Positions 53,872-61,625 of a stretch of DNA of 64,000 bases are shown piece after piece (positions within the stretch are counted from its first letter, which is position 1; each line of letters begins with the position of its first letter). The stretch is from NCBI RefSeq assembly GCF_014641495.1, contig NZ_BMHV01000005.1, positions 62,794 through 126,793 of the forward strand. Reading direction: 5' to 3'. The position numbers and the translations under genes are program-made. This stretch comes from Terasakiella brassicae. Lineage in GTDB: Bacteria; Pseudomonadota; Alphaproteobacteria; Rhodospirillales; Terasakiellaceae. The notes below the pieces were generated by a model that saw only the letters and a list, made by a program, of their open reading frames with translations, did no database searches and was not told where the DNA came from.

Positions 53872-53997
53872 GACTTTCTCCTTTATCTATTCCCCATAGG
53901 CCCTATATATACCGACTTTCGCGCAGAAAGCAAAAGAACAGTCAATTCACCGAACAATATTTATGAGTTTACAGCACTGTCCTGTATAGTTGGAAAA

Positions 53998-54810
53998 ATG
54001 AAGAACGAAAATGACATTACCTTCGAGCCGCTTCTCGGCGCGCACGATCCGAGCCCTTATGAAATCCTCAATCAGGATAGTGATACGCCCTTGTTGCTGA
54101 TCTGCGATCATGCCAGCAACCGTATTCCTGAAAAGCTGGATAATATGGGACTAAGTGAAAAAGAACTGAGTTACCACATTGCCCTTGATATCGGTGCGGC
54201 CGGTGTCACACGTGCGATGTCTGAAAAACTAAATGCACCGGCTGTGCTTTGTAACTATTCCCGTCTTGTGATCGATTGTAACCGCCAACCCGGTGACCCG
54301 TCCTCCATCCCGGAAATCAGTGATGGGATCACGGTGCCTGCCAACCATTGCCTGAGCGAAAGCCAACAAGTCGAGCGCAGCGAAGCCGTCTTCTGGCCCT
54401 ATCACCATGCCATTACCGAAACGGGTGCCCATCTGTGGCGAAAAGGCACACCGCCTGCCTTGTTTTCCATTCACAGCTTCACCCCGGAATTAATGTCACG
54501 CGCAGAAGAGCGCCCGTGGCATATCGCCATTCTTTGGAAACGCGATCCCCGCCTTGCCAGTCCGTTGATTGAAATTCTAAGCCGCGAAACAGGCTTGATT
54601 GTCGGGGACAATGTCCCTTATTCCGGTTGGGAAGATGCCTATTCCATCGATTTACACGGCGCGGCCCCCGGCTTGCCTTACTGTGCCATCGAATTGCGAC
54701 AGGATTTAATCGACACACCCAAGAAACAACAGGAATGGGGCGATATCTTAAGTAACGCCCTCTTGGAAATTTTTAAAGATCGTTCCATTTTCAACGTTAA
54801 ACATTACTGA
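53998..54810 (+). CDS. N-formylglutamate amidohydrolase family protein (1)
   Basis: 270 residues. LLLICDHASNRIPEKL, the NYSRLVIDCNR strand and LFSIHSFTPEL are the family motifs with metal-binding His, Asp and Glu; IDLHGAAPGLPYCAIELRQD closes the site. HutG-type members release formate from N-formylglutamate. No histidine-degradation genes are near, and the next gene, nine bases on, encodes a YbdK-type ligase, so another N-acyl or gamma-glutamyl substrate is possible. A related family member lies at 60554. Confidence 0.9.
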   Translation: MKNENDITFEPLLGAHDPSPYEILNQDSDTPLLLICDHASNRIPEKLDNMGLSEKELSYHIALDIGAAGVTRAMSEKLNAPAVLCNYSRLVIDCNRQPGDPSSIPEISDGITVPANHCLSESQQVERSEAVFWPYHHAITETGAHLWRKGTPPALFSIHSFTPELMSRAEERPWHIAILWKRDPRLASPLIEILSRETGLIVGDNVPYSGWEDAYSIDLHGAAPGLPYCAIELRQDLIDTPKKQQEWGDILSNALLEIFKDRSIFNVKHY

Positions 54811-54818
54811 GGCAACTG

Positions 54819-55955
54819 ATGTCCGTTCGTGAACCCAGCTGGACCATTGGCATAGAAGAAGAATATCTGATGGTCGATTGTGAGACAGGTAATCTTGCGA
54901 CCCGGTCACTGGATGATCTCATGGCCGCTTTGCAAACAGACTTAAAAGATCTGGTGCGACCTGAATTCCTGCAATCCCAAGTCGAAGTCGGCACGCGTGT
55001 CTGCAAAGATGTCAAAGAAGCCCGCGCCCAATTGGCATGGCTTCGTCAAAGTGTTGCCGATATCGGACAAAAATTTGGTGTCGCCCCCATTGCAGCCTCA
55101 ACCCATCCCCATGCGGAATGGGGGGAACAAACCCATACGGACGCCGAACGTTACCACACCTTTGCCCAAGATATGCAGGCGGTCGTGCGCCGTTTAATTA
55201 TTTCCGGCATGCATGTCCATGTGGGGATCGATGATGATGATTTGCGCATCGACCTGATGAATCAGGTATCTTATTTCCTGCCGCATCTTTTGTGTCTCAG
55301 CACCTCATCCCCCATGTGGCGGGGCCATGATACGGGTTTAAAATGTTATCGTCTCAGCGTGTTTGACGAACTGCCGCGCACAGGATTGCCGGAACTGTTT
55401 GACAGTTACAGTGAATATCAAAAACATGTCGATGCGCTGATCAACGTTGGGATAATCAAGGATGCAACCATGCTGTGGTGGGACGTACGCCCGGCCGTAA
55501 AATTCCCCACACTGGAAATGCGCATCACCGATGTTTGCACCACATTGGATGATGCCATTGCTATTGCCTGTCTTTTCCAATGCCTGTTGCGCATGCTCTA
55601 TCGCCTGCGCCGCAATAACCAACGCTGGCGCACCTATCGTACAATGTTAATCGATGAAAATCGCTGGCGGGCCCAGCGCTACGGATTGGATGAAGGGCTG
55701 GTGGATTTTGGTAAAGGGACTTTGGTTGATTTCAAAGATCTTTTGGAAGAATTGATAGAAATGCTCAAAGACGATGCCGAAGCCCTCAATTGCACAGAAG
55801 AATTGCATAGTTTGCGCGATATTCTGACACGGGGCACCAGTTCACATCGCCAGATAAAAGTCTTTAACCAAGCCAAGGAAGACGGTGCAGATGATCTGGA
55901 AGCCTGCCGGGCCGTTGCCCATTGGTTAAAAACCGAAACCGTGCGTGGATTATAA
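54819..55955 (+). CDS. YbdK-type carboxylate-amine ligase (GCS2 family)
   Basis: 378 residues, weak glutamate-cysteine ligase homologue. WTIGIEEEYLMVDCETGNL, ISGMHVHVGIDDDD and PTLEMRITDVCTTLDDAI are the family motifs of the ATP-grasp-like GCS2 fold, with the acidic metal site intact. E. coli YbdK has only weak glutamate-cysteine ligase activity and its true substrate is unsettled. Coupled with an N-formylglutamate amidohydrolase-type gene, suggesting make-and-break of an amide of glutamate. It converges on the Rrf2 gene, eight bases away. Confidence 0.92.
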   Translation: MSVREPSWTIGIEEEYLMVDCETGNLATRSLDDLMAALQTDLKDLVRPEFLQSQVEVGTRVCKDVKEARAQLAWLRQSVADIGQKFGVAPIAASTHPHAEWGEQTHTDAERYHTFAQDMQAVVRRLIISGMHVHVGIDDDDLRIDLMNQVSYFLPHLLCLSTSSPMWRGHDTGLKCYRLSVFDELPRTGLPELFDSYSEYQKHVDALINVGIIKDATMLWWDVRPAVKFPTLEMRITDVCTTLDDAIAIACLFQCLLRMLYRLRRNNQRWRTYRTMLIDENRWRAQRYGLDEGLVDFGKGTLVDFKDLLEELIEMLKDDAEALNCTEELHSLRDILTRGTSSHRQIKVFNQAKEDGADDLEACRAVAHWLKTETVRGL

Positions 55956-55962
55956 AAACGGC

Positions 55963-56445
55963 TTACTGTGACAGGAGCCATTTCGCACTTTTTTCCAGCT
56001 CTTCACGGGGGATATCGCGCAGCAAGGTCTGTTGTAAATCCATCAAGCTGACCTTTCGCAATTTATCGCGCCACGCTTCATCTGCCTCCCACATGACCCG
56101 TGCAATCGCACAAGGTTTGGCGGGCTGGCTTTTGTCTTCAAGACAGGGGTTATTCCCTCTGATCTCAGTACAGTTAAACGTATTACGCTGACCTTCCACA
56201 GCTTCGACAATATCCAGAAAACTGATTTCTTGGGCGGGGCGAGCCAGCCGATATCCCCCTTTTGGACCAAGCGTGCCTTCGACCAAACCAGCTTGCGAAA
56301 CCGCTTGAAGGGCCTTGGACAAATATTCTTTCGGCACACCGTGGAACTCGGACAACGCTTTAGTGGAAATGCGTTTACCTTCCGGTAAGACGGCAATGAC
56401 TGCACAACAATGTAACGCCCATTCCACTTGATTCTTTAAAATCAT
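55963..56445 (-). CDS. Rrf2-family regulator, possibly iron-sulphur
   Basis: 160 residues from the ATG at 56445 (MILKNQVEWALHCC); the longer frame starts with TTG at 56469. The winged helix and LVEGTLGPKGGYRLARPAQE are diagnostic of Rrf2. Three cysteines in FNCTEIRGNNPCLEDK and AKPCAIARVMW lie where IscR and NsrR hold their cluster, with spacing C-x8-C-x10-C. It follows the AhpD-like gene on the same strand, and a 37-bp palindrome ahead of that gene is a likely operator. Confidence 0.9.
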   Translation of the reverse strand: MILKNQVEWALHCCAVIAVLPEGKRISTKALSEFHGVPKEYLSKALQAVSQAGLVEGTLGPKGGYRLARPAQEISFLDIVEAVEGQRNTFNCTEIRGNNPCLEDKSQPAKPCAIARVMWEADEAWRDKLRKVSLMDLQQTLLRDIPREELEKSAKWLLSQ

Positions 56446-56508
56446 TGCTGTTTTCCCGTTTCCGATCAAAGACTCCTTCCTTGTACCTAATATTCAATGC
56501 AAAAGAAA

Positions 56509-56536
56509 GACGATCCCCATTTCGTTGGGGATCGTC
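56509..56536 (-). terminator. Terminator after the AhpD-like gene
   Basis: GACGATCCCC (56509-56518) and GGGGATCGTC (56527-56536), eight-base loop; on the minus strand TTTCTTTT follows. It separates the AhpD-like gene from the Rrf2 gene. Confidence 0.85.
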
Positions 56537-56552
56537 CATTCCATAGAATGCG

Positions 56553-57035
56553 TTAAACCAAACCGGCCTTTGTCAAACCGAATGCCTCGTCCGCTGACCC
56601 CGGCGCAGCTTGGAAGGGGACAGCCAAGCGATTCCAGCTATTGATCGCCATAACCGCAAAGTTCAGATCACATAATTCTTTCTCTGAAAAATGTTTGCGT
56701 GCTTCGCCATAAAGGCTGTCAGAAATACCCTCGTCCGGTAATCGGGTTACTTCTTCCGCCCACGCCAAGGCGGCACGTTCGCGCTCCGTAAACAGCCCTG
56801 ACTCTCGCCATGTACTCAAATGATATAAACGCAATTCGCGCTCACCCTGAATTTTGGCTTGCTTAACATGCATATCCAGACAAAACGCGCAGCCGTTTAA
56901 CATGGAAACGCGAATATCCACGAGATGCAGCAAAGTTTGATCAATGGAGGTTTCCTGCTTGGTTGCCATAGAAAACGCCGCCATCTTTTCCAAAATTGCC
57001 GGAGAGGTTTCAAAATGATTCAGTCGATTAGACAT
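56553..57035 (-). CDS. AhpD-like carboxymuconolactone decarboxylase family protein
   Basis: 160 residues, all-helical. The redox motif is NGCAFCLDMHVKQAK, a CxxC with downstream His as in AhpD-like alkylhydroperoxidases. IRVSMLNGCAFC and AVMAINSWNRLAVPFQ are typical of the small CMD proteins often controlled by Rrf2 or TetR regulators. A peroxide-reducing role is inferred from the motif. AGGA precedes the ATG; the AT-rich palindrome at 57053-57089 covers its promoter. Confidence 0.92.
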   Translation of the reverse strand: MSNRLNHFETSPAILEKMAAFSMATKQETSIDQTLLHLVDIRVSMLNGCAFCLDMHVKQAKIQGERELRLYHLSTWRESGLFTERERAALAWAEEVTRLPDEGISDSLYGEARKHFSEKELCDLNFAVMAINSWNRLAVPFQAAPGSADEAFGLTKAGLV

Positions 57036-57052
57036 AGGGGGGATCCTTTTAA

Positions 57053-57089
57053 ATATTAATTACGGATATAATTTATCCTTAATTAATAT
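57053..57089. promoter_or_regulatory. 37-bp palindrome ahead of the AhpD-like gene, Rrf2 operator candidate
   Basis: ATATTAATTACGGATA (57053-57068) and TATCCTTAATTAATAT (57074-57089) are reverse complements except at one position, with TAATT between. The arms start 18 bases upstream of the start codon, where a bound dimer would block transcription. The AT-rich symmetric form resembles Rrf2-family sites. Confidence 0.65.
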
Positions 57090-57144
57090 CCTACTGTCAA
57101 CCCTGCCTTTTTTCACAATCAAAATTTGAGTGATGAGTAAAAAA

Positions 57145-57341
57145 AGGCCGGAGAAACTTCCGACCTCAGATTGCTGACAAAGTGTTTTTAATAAATAAAC
57201 CGTCTTCCCGCACTTGATGCGGGACCCAGTTAAATCAATAGATTAGATATCACTCATTGGACAAAGATGGATCCCCGATCAGAGTCGGGGATGACAATTT
57301 AGGGGCTTTGTCAATAACCTGAGGCCGGAGAAACCTCCGAC
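57145..57341. repeat. Composite intergenic repeat: outer direct and inverted repeats around two REP-like hairpins
   Basis: AGGCCGGAGAAACTTCCGAC at 57145-57164 recurs with one change at 57322-57341. Next to these, CCTCAG...GACAAAG (57164-57182) and its approximate reverse complement (57306-57324) face each other. Between them are CCCGCA-5-TGCGGG (57207-57223) and ATCCCCGA-6-TCGGGGAT (57271-57292), the gcggga-cccagt and cggggatgac type common in Rhodospirillales intergenic repeats. It fills the 331-base gap 57036-57366. Confidence 0.75.
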
Positions 57342-57366
57342 TCTTTTCAATCAATTAAAATATTGT

Positions 57367-58452
57367 TTACCAGCCTTGATTCTGATCATCCACTTTCAGG
57401 ATTTGTCCGGTTTTCTCTTTGACCGCTAACTGTAAACCTTGCAACAATTCACGGCCCAAGACACCGCCATCACCCATGATTTTTTCACGTAAAACAGCAC
57501 GCATGGCATCAATATGGGCTTTGACCACTTCAACGGCCGCATCCGTTTCCTTACAGCCTTCCACCGTACATTCGTAGAGCATCTTGCCGAAAATTGAAAT
57601 CAGCGGATAGCCAAAGGTCCCGCCTTGTCCCCGCAATTCGTGGGCAAGCAGGTTAATTTTATGGAAATGGTCCCCCCGTGCCCCCGGTGCCAGAAGGGCC
57701 TCGGTACAAAGGTTGGATAATTGAGACAGATATTCCAGTGCCCAATCATGGAAGCTTGCGGAAGACCGTTCCAATTCCTGTTCGGCCTGATCCAGCAGAT
57801 CTTGTGGCAGGGAACCGCCACCTTTCATCCCCATCCCACCAACTTTATCTTTCAAACGGTTGGGAAGACGGAAATACCAGACACCGGAATCCGTTTTACC
57901 TTTTTTCTTTTCACCGGAATAAACGATTGTAATATCGTCATCCGTGGTTTCGCGCCGCTCCACATTATTGGGTGCGGGTTCATTACGGCGACGACGATCC
58001 GGTCCATGATAGTTATGTGTTGTGACAAACTGGCGCGGAAAGTCGATCAACTCCATCAAGCGCTTATAAACACTATCTACGGAAAAAGGCTTGGCGAGAA
58101 ATTCCGACACGCCCATATCCCGGGCCGCATTGACATAATCGTTATCAGCCGCCCCACTCATCATAATAAAAGGCATAAACCGATTGGGCGATTCTTTTGC
58201 AGCACGTACCCAGCGCAACAACAACAAACCGTTTGCCGGTGACATGATTAAATCGGAAATAATCAGGTCCACACCACCCGGATTGTTTGGTCCCCCTGCC
58301 GACTTCAGAAAGTCAATCGCCTGCACCCCGTTTTCACAGGTGACGAGCTTGCGAATTTCAAATGAGCGCAATAGATTCGCCATTGTATCGCGCACAAATG
58401 CATTGTCTTCCACCAACATGACGGAAAGGCGTTCAAGATGATAACGAGCCAC
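57367..58452 (-). CDS. Response regulator with C-terminal HPt-like domain
   Basis: 361 residues from a GTG with GGGG upstream. The receiver (about 8-135) has VMLVEDNAFVRDTM, the phospho-acceptor in DLIISDLIMSPANG, and AKPFSVDSV. A linker of low complexity (NYHGPDRRRRNEPAPNN) leads to a helical domain with LLAHELRGQGGTFGYPLI, whose His and GxxG pattern matches histidine phosphotransfer modules. REC-HPt fusions can pass phosphate on in multistep relays; the hybrid kinase at 33755 is one possible partner, unproven. Confidence 0.85.
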   Translation of the reverse strand: MARYHLERLSVMLVEDNAFVRDTMANLLRSFEIRKLVTCENGVQAIDFLKSAGGPNNPGGVDLIISDLIMSPANGLLLLRWVRAAKESPNRFMPFIMMSGAADNDYVNAARDMGVSEFLAKPFSVDSVYKRLMELIDFPRQFVTTHNYHGPDRRRRNEPAPNNVERRETTDDDITIVYSGEKKKGKTDSGVWYFRLPNRLKDKVGGMGMKGGGSLPQDLLDQAEQELERSSASFHDWALEYLSQLSNLCTEALLAPGARGDHFHKINLLAHELRGQGGTFGYPLISIFGKMLYECTVEGCKETDAAVEVVKAHIDAMRAVLREKIMGDGGVLGRELLQGLQLAVKEKTGQILKVDDQNQGW

Positions 58453-58659
58453 TGGACTTCAACCCCGTTTTGTTTTCCTTATCTCGTTTGATTGATTGCA
58501 CAAAATCCAAGCCTGACGCAAGCGAAAGAGGTCGGTTCACAGCCCGAATAGCGATTTTTTTTATCCTTTCGTATATGTCGAACAAACTTGCATGTCGCAA
58601 GCGAGCTGTTTATCTTCGCCTCAACAGATTTATTACACAGACCAACAAGGGATCAAATT

Positions 58660-58905
58660 ATGGCTGAAGTCGGCGGAATTGCAGGCGATCACCTGCGCTC
58701 TTTCATTGAACGGATCGAACGCCTTGAAGAAGAAAAAGCGGCCCTCGCCGCCGATATCAAGGATGTTTATGCAGAAGCCAAAGGAACAGGATTCGACGTT
58801 AAAATTATGCGTCAACTTGTCCGCCTGCGCAAAATGGAAGACCATGATCGCACGGAACAAGAAGAGATTCTGGATCTTTATAAACGCGCATTGGGTATGG
58901 AATAG
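58660..58905 (+). CDS. gapR: Nucleoid-associated protein GapR (DUF2312)
   Basis: 81 residues from the ATG at 58660 ([20 protein letters not shown]); the upstream frame is non-coding. [20 protein letters not shown] then [18 protein letters not shown] is the hallmark of GapR. In Caulobacter it binds AT-rich overtwisted DNA ahead of forks and polymerases and supports topoisomerases. Nearly universal in alphaproteobacteria, so a good lineage marker. A terminator follows. Confidence 0.96.
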   Translation: MAEVGGIAGDHLRSFIERIERLEEEKAALAADIKDVYAEAKGTGFDVKIMRQLVRLRKMEDHDRTEQEEILDLYKRALGME

Positions 58906-58926
58906 CCTGTACCCAGACTAAAAAAC

Positions 58927-58959
58927 AAAGGGCACAGTCTTTGACTTGTGCCCTTTTTT
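58927..58959 (+). terminator. Terminator after gapR
   Basis: AAAGGGCACA (58927-58936) pairs with TGTGCCCTTT (58947-58956) around ten bases, followed by further T. It also lies just past the convergent PRODH-like stop. Confidence 0.92.
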
Positions 58960-58964
58960 GCGTC

Positions 58965-59924
58965 TCAGCTCTCGCTGCGCTTCCTAAAATAAGGCCACCA
59001 TTCCTTGCCGTAAGGAACCAGCACACGCACCTTATACCCATCATCACGCAATTTGCGTTTAAGCGTATTGTTCACCCCGTAAGGGATTTCAAACTCGAAG
59101 CTATCTGCGCTCCAACCTTCCAGATTGGCTATCATCATAATCTGTTCGGCCACCTGATTATCTTCCAGAGCAAAAACCGGAGTCACTTGCTGGATCATCG
59201 CATCTTCGGACAACAAGATACGCGCCAATTTCATATAATTATCCAGAATCAAATCTTCATATTCCAGAGAATTCGCATCGTGCACTTTAAAAGGATGCAT
59301 GGACAGGCGAATATTGCCCCCTTGGGAAATGATCGCCTTCACATCGTTAATACTGCGCATCAAGCCTGCCGGAATGGTCACACAGACAGGAACGTCAGAT
59401 CGGCTTATACCACCATATAACGCCAGCAAACGCTGCATCTGAATGCGTTCTGCGGCATGCAGGATAAGCATATTGCGTTCCCCCACACCGTGACCATCCC
59501 CATACCCTTGACGGTCCTCAACATCGCGCACCGCAATTCTTTTGCCAAACACTTGGGCTACTTGCCGACAATGGACCTCACCGCTTTTTCCTGATTTCAG
59601 ATAACCCATTTCAGACGGCATCAAACTGAAACAGACTTCCAGACGTTCTTCATCCAAAATTTCCAACGTTTCAATCACCGTGGAAACATTTTCCTGAATA
59701 ACCTCAATATCCTTCGACGCTTTACCCAGATGATGCAAACACACATGATACCCCATATCACGCAACTTTGCCGCCACTTCCACGGCTTCAACGCCTGTGG
59801 TGGCAGGGACAAGTTTTTTTGCAATCCCATGCATCAAAGGCGTATTTTGCGCCAGAAACCGAACAATAGAACTGCCTGCTATTTTTTTCTTCAAGCTCAT
59901 AGGTTTATATAACTTTTTCCGCAT
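58965..59924 (-). CDS. Proline dehydrogenase (PRODH) family protein
   Basis: 319 residues, the length of single-domain proline dehydrogenases, flavoenzymes that oxidise proline to pyrroline-5-carboxylate. The C-terminal FEFEIPYGVNNTLKRKLRDD and VRVLVPYGKEWWPYFRKR match the family, though the conserved paired arginines near the end read R-K. LAQNTPLMHGIAKKLVPATT and LRDMGYHVCLHHLGKAS cover the N-terminal strand. No P5C dehydrogenase gene is adjacent. An in-frame ATG at 59900 is an alternative start; neither has a good RBS. Confidence 0.78.
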   Translation of the reverse strand: MRKKLYKPMSLKKKIAGSSIVRFLAQNTPLMHGIAKKLVPATTGVEAVEVAAKLRDMGYHVCLHHLGKASKDIEVIQENVSTVIETLEILDEERLEVCFSLMPSEMGYLKSGKSGEVHCRQVAQVFGKRIAVRDVEDRQGYGDGHGVGERNMLILHAAERIQMQRLLALYGGISRSDVPVCVTIPAGLMRSINDVKAIISQGGNIRLSMHPFKVHDANSLEYEDLILDNYMKLARILLSEDAMIQQVTPVFALEDNQVAEQIMMIANLEGWSADSFEFEIPYGVNNTLKRKLRDDGYKVRVLVPYGKEWWPYFRKRSES

Positions 59925-59982
59925 TTCTCTGTATCAGGGTACGACCCCGTTTAGATTTGCGCAAGTCTGATCATAGCTTGAA

Positions 59983-60023
59983 CGACAAAAAGCCGCATCC
60001 CAACCGGGTGCGGCTTTTTGTCG
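59983..60023 (-). terminator. Strong terminator after rpmJ
   Basis: An 18-bp stem, 59983-60000 with 60006-60023 (CGACAAAAAGCCGCA core, one G-U pair) and a five-base loop. Its internal T-run makes it bidirectional. Confidence 0.9.
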
Positions 60024-60052
60024 AAACGTCTTAATTAAAAGACCGTGTTAAA

Positions 60053-60178
60053 TCAGCCCTGACGAGCCTTAAAACGCGGGTTCTTTTTATTAATAACATA
60101 TACGCGGCCACGGCGGCGCACGACACGGCAGCCTTTTTCACGCAGCTTAGCGGATTTTAAAGAGTTGCGAACTTTCAT
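60053..60178 (-). CDS. rpmJ: 50S ribosomal protein L36
   Basis: 41 residues, [20 protein letters not shown] then [20 protein letters not shown]. Only one of the four zinc ligands is a cysteine, so this is the zinc-independent (C-minus) form of L36. Such forms dominate in alphaproteobacteria or serve as the low-zinc paralogue. It is monocistronic with its own terminator, next to the tRNA gene. Confidence 0.96.
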   Translation of the reverse strand: MKVRNSLKSAKLREKGCRVVRRRGRVYVINKKNPRFKARQG

Positions 60179-60287
60179 AATCTCGTATCCTCAAACGCTT
60201 TGCCCATCTCCTCTGGATGAGCGGAGCCGGGAACATACGGAGATCACTGCGTTGAGTCAACAACAACAATCTCCAGATCGAAAAAAA

Positions 60288-60364
60288 TGGTGGGTCGTAC
60301 AAGATTTGAACTTGTGACCTCTGCCATGTCAAGGCAGCACTCTAACCAACTGAGCTAACGACCC
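60288..60364 (-). tRNA. tRNA-Val (anticodon GAC)
   Basis: Read on the minus strand from 60364, GGGTCGT pairs with ACGACCC as the acceptor stem. The D-loop is AGCTCAGTTGGTTAGAG; the anticodon stem CTGCC/GGCAG holds loop TTGACAT with anticodon GAC; GTTCAAATC is the T-loop. CCA is encoded (60288-60290). All four stems close. Confidence 0.97.
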
Positions 60365-60553
60365 ATGTTTTACTCGCTCCCGATACGGCAACTGAAGGAT
60401 TACCCCGGAAGCGAGAGCGCTTTTAATCCGACAAACCGTACAAAGCAACCCCTTTTTTTCGTTTTTTTATAGTTTTTGTTTTATTATTCTTACTTGCACC
60501 GTTTTTCTGGACGCGGTACTCAAACAATAGAGATATCATAGAATCGTAAGGAA

Positions 60554-61468
60554 ATGGCGGAAATCATGGGCGCTTCCACAACAGAAGCATATGATCGTTT
60601 AGACGAGACAACAGGGGCCAAAGCATCCTTTACCATTCTGCATCCCAAAAAACAGACCGCCCCTGTCGTCTATGCTTCACCTCATAGCGGCTGTTATTAC
60701 CCTCAGGATTTCATCGAATCATCTCTTTTGAACCCGACCGCGTTGCGCCGTTCCGAAGATGCTTTTATTGACGAAATCTACCAAGTCTGCACCAAATTCG
60801 GCAGCCCCTTGCTGAAGGCCGTCTATCCGCGCGCCTATATAGATGTCAATCGGGAACCATATGAACTGGACCCCGATATGTTCGATTCTCCCCTGCCATC
60901 ATTCGTCAATACCGACTCACCACGCGCACAGGTCGGTTTGGGCACCATCGCCAAAATCGTGACGAACGGGGCCGATATCTATCGCAACAAATTGCATTTC
61001 CCCGTAATTGATGAACGTATCAAACGCCTGTACCACCCCTATCATGCCGCCTTGCGCCGCCTGATCGAAGAAACGCGGGAGCGGTTTGGCACCTGTTTAT
61101 TGATTGACTGTCATTCCATGCCATCCGGTTCCCCCACACCGAACGGGGACTTTCAACGCATTGAGGCCGATATCATTTTAGGGGACCGTTTTGGTACCTC
61201 CTGTGACAGCTGGATTACAGAACGCACACAGCACCTGTTGGAAACACAAGGCTTCAGCGTGAAACGAAACCGCCCCTACGCCGGTGGATTTACCACACAG
61301 CATTACGGCGAGCCTGCCCGCCATATCCATGTTTTGCAAATCGAACTCAACCGCGCCCTTTATATGGACGAGGATCGCATCACCCCTTTACCACAATTAC
61401 ACGATGTCAAAAGGCGTTTACAGACTGCCATAGAAGACCTGAACGCTTTGGCCATAGCATCGTTGTAG
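60554..61468 (+). CDS. N-formylglutamate amidohydrolase family protein (2)
   Basis: 304 residues. VVYASPHSGCYYPQDFI, LLIDCHSMPSGSP, NRPYAGGFTTQHYGEP and VLQIELNRALYMDE are the conserved metal-site blocks of the FGase superfamily. It is closer to the HutG-type proteins than the copy at 53998. No hut genes flank it. AAGGA lies directly before the first ATG; an ATG four codons on (60566) has better spacing. Confidence 0.92.
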   Translation: MAEIMGASTTEAYDRLDETTGAKASFTILHPKKQTAPVVYASPHSGCYYPQDFIESSLLNPTALRRSEDAFIDEIYQVCTKFGSPLLKAVYPRAYIDVNREPYELDPDMFDSPLPSFVNTDSPRAQVGLGTIAKIVTNGADIYRNKLHFPVIDERIKRLYHPYHAALRRLIEETRERFGTCLLIDCHSMPSGSPTPNGDFQRIEADIILGDRFGTSCDSWITERTQHLLETQGFSVKRNRPYAGGFTTQHYGEPARHIHVLQIELNRALYMDEDRITPLPQLHDVKRRLQTAIEDLNALAIASL

Positions 61469-61554
61469 AGACCTCACCTTCCCTTTTGTAATAAAAATCG
61501 CGGGCTTACACGGTTTTCTATAACTTGATAAAAAACCACATAAGCATCACAATC

Positions 61555-61572
61555 CTGTCATACAGCTCATGC
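61555..61572 (+). promoter_or_regulatory. Candidate Pho box upstream of phoA
   Basis: CTGTCAT (61555-61561), four bases, then CTCATGC (61566-61572). The first half-site is a perfect PhoB direct-repeat unit; the second keeps spacing but matches poorly. It lies 54-71 bases before the alkaline phosphatase start, and that gene is a classic PhoB target. Confidence 0.5.
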
Positions 61573-61625
61573 TAGCCTTCACCTCTGTTTCTAATTTTCT
61601 AATTTAAATCCAGACAGAGGATAAA

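Noticed and set aside
57145-57341. Repeat pair considered as insertion-sequence ends
   Set aside because: No transposase frame inside 197 bases and no target duplication; treated as an intergenic repeat.
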